DNA from: Linanthus parryae
Taxonomy: Eukaryota > Streptophyta > Magnoliopsida > Ericales > Polemoniaceae
Length of the DNA stretch: 64,000 nucleotides
Reading direction: 5' to 3'
NCBI GenBank assembly: GCA_023055425.1
Contig: JALGPY010000006.1
Location: forward strand, 75,328,435 to 75,392,434
The notes beneath the pieces were generated by a model that did not search any database, was not told the origin of the DNA, and saw nothing but the letters and a program-made list of their open reading frames with translations. The position numbers and the translations under genes are program-made. Below, one piece after another: positions 24,994 to 35,200 of this stretch (within the stretch, counting starts at the first letter, position 1; each line of letters starts with the position of its first letter).

Positions 24994-25313
24994 CTACTTT
25001 GACTAATATATTTGGTAGTGTCCTTATTGGGTCAGGAAACAATTTAGGATGAATTATTTCCTAGTTTGTCTCGGATTAGTTTTGGACATTACTTGGGCTC
25101 CAAGTCTTTTACTAGTATATAAGTAGATGCTAGGGTCATGACTTGGTGTGTGCTTGTAATTGGTATTGTCTCTTCTCATCAATAAATTGGGTTTGGGTTG
25201 GCCGTGGATGTAGCTAGTTCAAAACTAGTGAAACACGTAAATTCTTGTGTTCTTGATCTTGTCTTTTGTTTGTTCTTGCTTTCTCTTGTTTCTCGCGTAT
25301 TGGAATCCTAACA
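24994..25313 (+). repeat. Element A 5' LTR, second part
   Basis: Continues element A's 5' LTR after the element B insertion and ends AATCCTAACA. A TATA-like TATATAAG lies at 25116-25123 and an AATAAA at about 25181-25186, in the usual promoter then polyadenylation order of an LTR. Confidence 0.9.
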
Positions 25314-25315
25314 AG

Positions 25316-25328
25316 TGGTATCAGAGCC
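25316..25328 (+). other. Element A primer binding site (initiator tRNA-Met)
   Basis: TGGTATCAGAGCC follows the LTR by two bases. It is the standard site complementary to the 3' end of initiator tRNA-Met. Confidence 0.9.
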
Positions 25329-26217
25329 AGGTTACGTTGAGTTTCAAGAGAAGCAATGGCGAGTTCGTGATCAAGATCTGTCGGGTTTGATGGGAAGATT
25401 GGGTTTCCGCAGGTTGGCCTCTGAAACAGAGGGTGCAAGCACACCAAGCCTTTGTTGGGAGGCTATCGGGTTCCTTGTTGGGGGAGCTATCGGGCTCTTG
25501 TTGTGGAGCATCGGAATTGTGGATCTAGTTCTAGTACTTCCGGCACGCTTTCGGTTCCGGCATGCGTCAATCGATATGGCGTGCTCAACCCGGCGAGTGA
25601 TCTGGATCTATATCTGAATTTGGCGGCTAGGAGGATTCAAGTCTAGGTGGAGGCGACTCGAATCAACTAGCAAATTGAGGGAGAAACGTCATGGGAAAAG
25701 GGAGTGTCCTAAAAATCGTTCACTTGTAGATCTCGCTTCAGGTGGAGGAGGAGAGACACTCAAGGTTGGTGATGATCTCTAGGCTCCTTAAGGGCTGTTT
25801 GGGCTCCTGGCATGGAGCATGGGAGAGTGTTATTGGGCACGCGGGGTTGACGGCGTGTTATCGTGCATGCATTGATTGGTCGCGCGATTGGATCTTGGAT
25901 TGGCGCGCTTCGATTATTGTTTTTGTGCGCATTGGTGCGGGTGGCGGCGCAAATTGGCATGACATCGTTTGATAGGCACTTTGTTGCGAAGTGTCATTGG
26001 CGCAACGTTGGGGTATGCATTGTGTCATGGAGCATTAGGTGGAGCGTTTATTGTGACGCATTGTCTTTGTGTTTGCTGAAGACGCATAGACGCGCTTGTT
26101 GGGGCGCATTGGGAGTGTGTTCAATTCCGCATATTGGGAATACACTCGAATTGGGTTTGTTGGATTGATGAGAAGAATTGGTTCGGTAGCTATGGGATTT
26201 GAATCAATGTGGAGGTT
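25329..26217 (+). other. Element A non-coding core
   Basis: About 0.89 kb without any retroviral domain. It is more GC- and CpG-rich than its surroundings, with GCGC and GCGCATTG motifs recurring from about 25840 to 26115. The short ORFs have no recognisable homology, and a gag-like gene is absent. The sequence may serve only as packaged filler carrying cis signals. Confidence 0.7.
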
Positions 26218-26650
26218 TGTTAGGATTTTTGGTTGATTCAAAATCCTAGCATGGAATGGTCAAAGGTTAGTTTTTGGAAGTAATTACATTACTTTGGCAA
26301 CAAGGAATCTCTTTGATTCCTTGTAGGGGTCTACTTTGACTAATATATTTGGTAGTGTCCTTATTGGGTCAGGAAACAATTTAGGATGAATTATTTCCTA
26401 GTTTGTCTCGGATTAGTTTTGGACATTACTTGGGCTCCAAGTCTTTTACTAGTATATAAGTAGATGCTAGGGTCATGACTTGGTGTGTGCTTGTAATTGG
26501 TATTGTCTCTTCTCATCAATAAATTGGGTTTGGGTTGGCCGTGGATGTAGCTAGTTCAAAACTAGTGAACCACGTAAATTCTTGTGTTCTTGATCTTGTC
26601 TTTTGTTTGTTCTTGCTTTCTCTTGTTTCTCGCGTATTGGAATCCTAACA
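26218..26650 (+). repeat. Element A 3' LTR
   Basis: An uninterrupted 433 bp LTR, TGTTAGGATT to AATCCTAACA, with TATATAAG at 26453-26460. It served as the reference for recognising the split 5' copy. Confidence 0.95.
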
Positions 26651-26655
26651 AACTT

Positions 26656-29209
26656 GACAATGTGTTACAATATATATCATGACAAAAATAAAAGGAAAGA
26701 TGTGAGCAATGGCGGACGTACACTAGAGAAAGGGGTGGCAATTGCCAACCCTAGCTCCACTAACACCCTCACATTATCATTAAGTGACATTAATACTCTT
26801 TTAGAAAGTACAAAAATGTCAAGCCTGAAATTAAAATCTCTTACTATTGATCTATCAAAACCTTTAAAAACTAATTCAATTGCACTCCACCATTTCTTTA
26901 TGTTGATACTTGATACCACATGATGGCACTTGGCGGGTTCGGCCCAATTGAACTAAGCCAGGCCCGGTACCGTCCGCCCTGCGTGATTGCTAGAAGCAAC
27001 ACATACCGCTTCTATATTTCCAGACCATAGTCAACCACCCCCCCCCCCACACACACACACACAATTGCACCCGGCCGCTCTATGGCTGTTAAGTCCATTG
27101 TTAGCATTAATACCTATCTTTCATTGGCCACATCGCTTCATAATGGAATCACCGCGAGGCCAAATCACATCAATCGTTCGATATCGAAATCTTGAGGTGA
27201 TTGACTATACCGAACCCATATCTATCTACTTATCTCTTTCATTAGCCACAGCCAGATCAAGTAATTAATAAATGTGTGGTCGTCCTTCTCGTTTAGAGTT
27301 GCACTCTTGGTTAACCGGAACCGTAACCAGCCCGGAATAGCTTTAACCATCTACGCTCGGTTCGGTTTGGTTCGGGCCCGACCCGTGTAACCGTAACCGG
27401 ATATACCGGTTCGGTCGGTTCCATTTGGGCTCGGGCTGGTTTCGGTTAAAACCGATATAGGCAACTCAAAATTGTGGGAACTCCAGTCGTTGGGTGCAGT
27501 TAACCAGCGGGCTTGATTGGATACGGGTCAGGCTCTGTTACATGCCGGATCGGTTAATACCGGGCCGGTTCACGGTTCAACAGAAGGTCTTATCGGCTCT
27601 AGCCCGCTAAAAATCAATTTCGGTCCCCGTTCGGTCCTTTCGAGCTCGTTACTGCAAAATAAGTTCAAAATTGAACTGATTCACCAGTTAACCGCATTAA
27701 TTGGCCCGTTTGACAGCTCCATTGTAATTGTTTGACCACCAAGTACATTGGTTAGTTACCAACATAGTCCAAGGTGCAGTCGTCTTGGTTGAAGTAGGGC
27801 CTCTGGGAATTGAGCTATTTGGCTAATGCCAAAGCCCGGGACCCTCCTCATGGCCTCATACTTTTCCGACATCGGATGTCATGGTGTTGAAGTCATCCAT
27901 AACCATCCGAGTCTCAAAGTGGGGTTGTCGTAAACATACCAATAGGCTCCGTGAACGGTGACACTCATCATTCCCATAAAACCACCATGTTAAGGTGTCA
28001 TCAGTGCTGTCATTCATCCTTTATCGGCATCAGTGTTATCATTCCCCCTCTTCGTATACTACAATATCTGCTATAGTTGTACAACTTTCATCCCCGTATC
28101 GCGTTTCCTTCAAGAAAATAGTATGTATATAAGCGCTTCATCTTCACTAAGTAAAGAACCATACTAGGTTTCAAGTCACCACACATTCCAAGGCTGACTT
28201 GCAGCCTCCTCCGCCCTTCTATCCTTGGCAATGTCTTCTGCAAATTCCCTCTATCCTTCATTATTCTATTCACTTCTTTGTCTCCATACCTATTAATCCA
28301 TGAGTATCTTTACTGGACCGGAGAACAGTTAATGCACACCTCCTGTCAATACATACCTTTCATTGCCCCAAAATACAAATTCATCCGTCATGGCTCAACT
28401 GTCAATCAGTTTCTCAGAGACAAACATAACTTCAACCTCTTCCACCTATTACTTGCGCATATTCGTCCCCCAACATCATTGGCTGCTAAGGTAACTATCC
28501 GTCTCTTCCTCACTAAGAGAGAGTTGTTTATCCTGTTTAATCCACACCTCCATGTCAATGTCACAATCCGGTAGAAACCCTAGACTCTGCAAAGGTTCTC
28601 TCACTGTGAAATGCAGAGAGCAGCTAAAAATCACTTTAGATTCAGTACAGCAAATTGATTATCCAAGCATTCTGCAATTTATTAACGAACAAGTTAACTG
28701 ATATTTTCTCTACCTTTTTCCTAATAGTAGTGCAGACATCGCAGTAGTATATACGAAGAGGTGTTAAAGAAGAAAAACAGTAAAAATAAAACCGATACTT
28801 TCTTTTTCTTTTCACCTATAATATTTGATCAAAATACCATCAAACTCTTTGGCCCGACAAACTTATCTCTCTACAGAGAAAGAAGTATTCCAAAAATGCA
28901 CCAAAATATGCAACTTGATCAGCATCAGCATCCAAGAAAGACCATCATCATCATGCCCCCTACCCCTACCACGTCCTAACCAGCTTTAAAACCGGAAAAG
29001 AAAAGAAATAGAAAGAAGAAGAAAAAAAGTTTAAAAAGGCAAGATGGGGCTTCGAAACTTATTCTGCTATCTCATTCAAACTGTAGATCCCAACGAACCC
29101 ACCTGCCGCTTTTTTGCCCTAGCTCCTTGTTCCAAGTCAAGATTGGAGAAGAAAAAATTAGACCACCAAAATCTGTAACATCCGAGAGAGAGTGACACCT
29201 TCTGTAAAA
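26656..29209. other. Gap between element A and the vasculin-like gene
   Basis: I see no gene here. A mixed C-run and (CA)n microsatellite lies at 27036-27063. The segment 27310-27720 is dense in CCGGTT, AACCGG and GGTTCGG motifs, as in the ends of decayed hAT-like elements, but I could not define borders. The remainder is anonymous. The last few hundred bases (to 29209) presumably include the 3' UTR of the minus-strand gene. Confidence 0.5.
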
Positions 29210-32200
29210 TCAAGCTTCTATTTCAGATTCAGATAAGCTCAAATCGGAAGAAGCTCTGCTTGAACCAGTTGTATGAGACTCAGCGAGCATTGGGAGTTTT
29301 GTCTGCACACCTTTACCCAGTTTCAAGGTTGGTCTCAGCTTCATGTACTGCAACATTAGAAAAGAAAACATCCGATGAGTAAAATGAACCTACTACTCAT
29401 GCAGACCAATTACATTCCAGAGACACCATGGTGGTGTCACACTGAGCCTAACATGTTACATGTATAAGATTTACTTTAATGAGGTTTGACTTGAACCCAC
29501 TCTACCCCCCTTCAGAAATCAGAAGCATAGGACACTCTTATATACTACTATGTGCCATGCAAACCTCCAGCCATATTGGTGTCCGAAAATTAAAAGTGAA
29601 AACAGAACTAAGCTACTCTTCTTGGACATTGATTCTAAAGTGTAGATGTAATTATCATCTTCTGCTGATGACCAATGTTGATGAGTAATACATTTAAAAG
29701 AATTCGTTTCTACAACTGAACGTAATTAATTGTAGCACCATGTCCTGCCTTAGTTTTTGATGAATAATGTATCACTGTGTTGGTGTGCTCGTGGTATTCT
29801 GTGTACGTGATTCTTACAACTTATGCATAACTAGACCTCAAAAAGACAAAAGTACGGGTACCTCTTCATAGAAGGCGTTGATCTCCTCCTCTGTAAGGCC
29901 ATCATCTTCTTCACCGTTTTCCTCCCAACCAAGAGAACGAAGAAATGCAGCCTCCTCCTCATCAGGGTAAAGTGATCCATTAAGGCAAAGACTCTTCTCC
30001 TGTTCATGCGCATCCCCATTGCCAGTGATCCCACTACTGCCATCAGCAACAGAAGGACTGGCAGGAGCACTCTCTTCCTTGACTATTTCACCAGATTTCT
30101 CCATGGAGGGGTCTGAAATAGTAGCACCTGAGTTTTGCACACCAACAGATGTGTTTCTTGAGCCTTTCTTCCTCATGAGATTGAAAAAATCACTTCTACT
30201 TTGAGCTTGAGCCAGTGAGTGTTTCTTTTCCACCATGGAAGCAGAATTGAAAGCCAGAGCGGCTAACTTCTGTTCAACTGCGGAAACCTTTGAGCTACGG
30301 GGGCTCTTTAGAGGTGCAGAAGGTGCTACAGGAGCTGGAGCTGGAGCTGGAACAAGCTGATTACTCCCAAGTTTGCTACCATTGTTAGTTGGGCTAGATG
30401 TATCATTGGCCACAGATGGCACACCGTTCTCCCGCAATGGCTTGAGAACATGAAATTTTCCAGCTTGAGAAGATCTTTGAACATCTGGTTTGACTTGTCC
30501 ACCACGAAGAGAGTGAGTAGCAACATGAGAAGAGGATGGCTGCTGCTGCACAATCTTGGCAGCCACAGCTGGCTCACTTGTTCTGGCCACTGTTTTGGGC
30601 TTCAGTTTATCAGAACTCGAAACCTGTGCATTACATAAATAAAAGATTATTCCAATTTGACAGAAAAGATAAGCTTCTCATAGTCTCATATATAAAAGAT
30701 TATTCCAACTTGACAGAAAAGATAAGCTTCTCATAGTCTCATATCACTCGATGAACCAAAAGGCCTCGTTCAAGGACACGCAAAATATATGGTTACAGAG
30801 ATCGATTAGCCAGGACATTTGGTAAAGTACTACAAGGTAAAGAAATTACCATCAGAATGCGATGAAAAAGAAGATTAGATAAATATCATACCAATGAAAA
30901 TGTTACTTTTCGACACTTTTTCAACACACCATATAGAGACTTTCTTGCCTCAACAGTTAGTTGAGAACTTGTACGCAACTATTGGTCAAATTAAAACTAA
31001 AATTAAGGGAACCCTCTAATGCGGTATTCACTAACTTCTTTGCAAGTAACAATCTAGTAAACACCTCTCTTACCAAGCATTAACTCTGGATTTTCCCCAC
31101 AATCAAACGGGGTAAGCAGAAATACGGTTTTGTTCGTTTCAATTCAATAATTGAGACCAAATGAGCCAAATTGCAACACTCTAGGGGATCAGATTCGTGG
31201 TCAGACACAGTAAAAGGGTAAGTTCACACTTCCACTCGGTCTCACACTAGCAAGACCACAAGATTAAGACATGAGGACACAATTATAGGGAATAACTAAA
31301 AGAAGCAAGTTGCACTCAATAAATGGAAGAGAACTTCAACCATACACATACACAATGGAATTAGTAGTTAGTAGTTAGAACTTAGAAGCTTAAAGCTGAA
31401 CCCTTTTTAGGTCCACCACTGTTTAGTAAAAAAATATCTTGCATATGTTCCATCACTATCAATTTGCCCTTAAAGTTTTAACTGTCAGTCGAGTGCCCGG
31501 TTTAAACTTTCAAGTTTCAACTTTCTTAGTTTAATTTCGTCTCTTATGAATCTTAAACAAAACCAGCACCAGATTCAGGTCTCACGGTCCTCCCCCATAA
31601 TTACTCATTTCAACGCTCAACCCAAGTTTCAGAATTGAATGCTACAGCTTCAGACAATCTCTATGAAACATTTCCTTTCAGGTTTTCAGAATTTCTTCTT
31701 TCCATCACCAACATTGTGCTTACTGGTTTAGTTGATCCTGGAAAATTGAGGGCCCTATGAACAATGATATGCCTTTGGCTCAAGACAACTCCATAATAAG
31801 AGACAGGACGCGCATTGATATTATCAGCTAAGGAGTAACCAAGTCCCACTAACTGGGAGTATTTAAATGGTAGGGCACCAAGGAGAGGCGTGCAAAGTTT
31901 GTTAGGAAATTTTACCAAGCATTGGCACTTCAACAAAGGTGGGTTCTCTTAAAACAGAACATACCAGGAAGCAAGAACACTTGAACGAAAATACTACATC
32001 TGCAAACATGACGGAAGCCGCTACATAGTAAGGACAAGCCCTGATCTAGTCACACATCTCGCATCATTTCTGAATTATCCCTCCTATAAAGTCTAGTCCC
32101 CGTCTATTTGACACTAAATATCCAATATATATTTCTTTCACCGACTTAAGGTAAACTGACTAGTGACTAATATAACTACTTTTTGCTGGTGATAATTAGT

Positions 32201-35200
32201 TTATAAGTTCGAACTAAAGTATACAACATCATCCTGGCGAGTTGCATTATGAACTTCAAATTAATATACCATCTCGCATCCTTTCTCAATTGGCCCTCCT
32301 ATAAAGTTTAGTCCCTGTCTAAGTCTAGTCACCGTCTATTATACACTAAGAATACAATATATATAGCTTTCACCAACTTAATGTAAACTGACTAGTAACT
32401 TACATTTTTCTGGTGATAATTAGTTTATAACTTCGAACTTAAACATACAATTCATCCTGGCGAGTGCATTATGAACTTCAAATTATTACGCCGTATTAAT
32501 GCAGCAGGTGTCATGTCCACTAAATATGTCCGAACACAGTTTTCATATCTGTTTTTTTACCATATTATGACTTCTCGATAAAAATTAATGAAGTGCAACA
32601 CATATTGGAAAGATTCTAAGCAAATTATCTAATTGGCTCACCGGAAGCACATCTTCAGGTAGCAAATCAAGTTATCAAAATCAGAAAACTAGTGAGAAGA
32701 GTCAGACCAGCAATAGCTTCAAGTATGCTCGTAAAGAAATTAAAGGGGGTTGAACAAACATGATGAAAGTAGACAATACTGAAATATAGAACCTCCAAAA
32801 TACCATATCAATACGATTTGATCCCAAAATGTGAAAGGATATTCCTCAGAGAGATTGTCGACAACAATAACGTGATTTAATCATGCACTGCTAACAAATA
32901 GAGAAATGCAAGATCCAAAGGAGAAACTGGAAAACTGTTCCTCAAATGACATCGCGACTCGATCAAACATAAAGGAACCAAGCTTTTGAGAGTAAAGAAT
33001 GGTCAATTTAGCATATCAAATGACTCTTTCTCCATTCACGGGATCCAATGAATCAAACAAATAAGAAAAATCAACTGGTACAAACCCTTCACCGAGTCTT
33101 TTAATTTGGACTACATTTGAGATGAATTTTAATTGCTTCACTGTGACCACAGATTAATGTTTAATCAATATAAGAAACAAAACAGAGCCCGTTGATTGTA
33201 AATGATATGATTGATACACACTTTCTATCACTCAAAAGTGAAAACTAATCCTCCAGATTACCAGGTAGATGATAGTATGTATACACGTACACACACATAA
33301 CAAAGGATGATGAAAATGAAGACTCGTCAGAGAAATTATTACCAATAAAGGGGGAGCCCAATTGCACCAATAAGGCAATAATACCTAAATTTTGACTTCT
33401 TCTGCACTTTAGTGCCAATCTTTTCAATTTCAACACGAGTAGTACGTAAGTTCTGATTGTTGCTTCAAGCAAGTGGAGTACCAACACTAACTTCCATTTG
33501 AATATATCGACCTTAAATCAAAACTTTTTTGCACTTGTAATCTTTAATTGACCCGACTATTGCAGCTCGTGTTCTCTCATACAGTCATATTCATCCGAAC
33601 TTTTGACGATCTCGTTATAGCATCTTCGACCATTCTTTAAAATAATGTCCAGGAAGATAAACAGTGAATTTGAAATATCCGATCGTCAGAAGACTCTTGA
33701 TTTTTATGTGTTTTTATCTGGCTCGCTGCATTTGAGATATCCTTTCCAAGAAATGAATTTTTGATAGCATATATTCCATCGGTAGCCATTTCTTTTGTGA
33801 ATGCGAACATGTAGAGTCCTTGTGTGTGCACTAATTGTAGAATTATCTTTTTCATTTTTTCCTTCACGGACAAGGAGAAATCCATGTGTACTTCAACTTT
33901 CAAGATTGCATTGTTCCTTTTTTTTTTGGATAAGTCACAAGATTGAACAATTTTAGTTTTTCATATTTTTATTACAGAGAGTTCTGAGATTTTTGTTGGT
34001 GCAACACTCTATCCAGTAAATTAATTCACCACAAATTTAATGTCGGCACAAAAATACAAACATATAAAAACGTCTAAAAATTTTTTTACAAGTCAGCAAG
34101 AATATTGTAAACTACATATTTATATGATGAAAACACAAATCTTTGTGAAAACACAATTTGATCTGAAAACTGTTAATTTGACTTTAAGCTAAGTTTTGAA
34201 GACTACTATTGGAGTACAAAGTGAAATTTAAGCCTGTTTCAGGTAGCGAAGACTATTTTTAGTAAATCGAGTAGATAATATGATTGTGTAAGCCGCTAGT
34301 GGTGGTCGCATTTAAGAGAATAAATAAAAATTTAAAATACATTTCGGTAACAATACTTCCTCTGTTTCTCTTCTTTCTTCCCCCTTTCCTCAAACGGACG
34401 TTTCCTCTCTTTCTTCCACTTTCCTTTTCAGGTAACATTTGCAAGGTGAATTGACAAAAATACCCTTTTCTAAATGTTACCCAACTACCTCGACCAGCCT
34501 TTCATTTCTCTCAGCCTTATCATCATTTACTCTCTCTCTCTCTCTACCTTTTCCCCATCTCTCTAGACACACGGGAGCCTCTCTCTCCGATCCCCTCCCT
34601 CCTTCTCGTCCCGTCGTCTCCGTCGTCCTGCCATCGTCTCCCTCGCTTCGTCCCGCCATCTTCTCTGTCGAAGAGAGCACCAATTGCAACCCCAGTGGAG
34701 GTATTAGCTACGGTGAAGTAAAAATTCGCAAGCTCTGAACTTCCCATCGGCGATTTATGGAGTTTTGACCCCGGCATTTCTCTCTCTCTCGGCCGCGGCC
34801 GTGGTCTTTCTGTTTCTTCTCCTTCTCTGTTTCCTTTGTTATGTTTCTTCTCCTTCCCCTGTTCTGTCTCTTCTTCCTCTGTTCTCTTTCTTGTTTGTTG
34901 TTGATGTATTTTTTTTATTTGTGATTTACAGATCTGGGTAAAAAATAGTTTGGATCTGTTTATGTTCCTGTAAATGTGTGATAATTCTTCTGTAAATTGG
35001 TGGAATTCTTCTGTTAAAGTGTTGGTGGTGTGCTTTGATGTTTGTCGATCTTCATGTTCTTGTTGTTGTTGTTTGTTGAACTTCATGTTGTTCTTGTGTT
35101 TTTTGGAAACAGAGGGAGAGAGACAGTGAGATAGGCAGATAGACGAGACATGAAGGGATTGAGAGAGAAGAGGACACGGAGAGAATTAATGTGAAAGGCT

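Larger units (their letters stand above)
17104..26650 (+). mobile_element. Element A: short non-autonomous LTR retrotransposon, split by element B
   Basis: The outer target duplication is AACTT (17099-17103 and 26651-26655). The LTRs are 433 bp and end in an inverted TGTTAGGATT/AATCCTAACA pair (the 5' copy has one change). The 5' LTR is cut into 113 bp (17104-17216) and 320 bp (24994-25313) by insertion of element B; together they equal the 433 bp of the 3' LTR. Without B the element is about 1770 bp: LTR, PBS, 904 bp non-coding core, LTR. This resembles a large TRIM. I counted about three substitutions between LTRs. Confidence 0.93.

Noticed and set aside
34544..35086. 180-codon minus-strand ORF
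   Set aside because: It is Glu/Arg/Gln-rich low complexity, translated antisense to CT repeats inside the mariner-like element.
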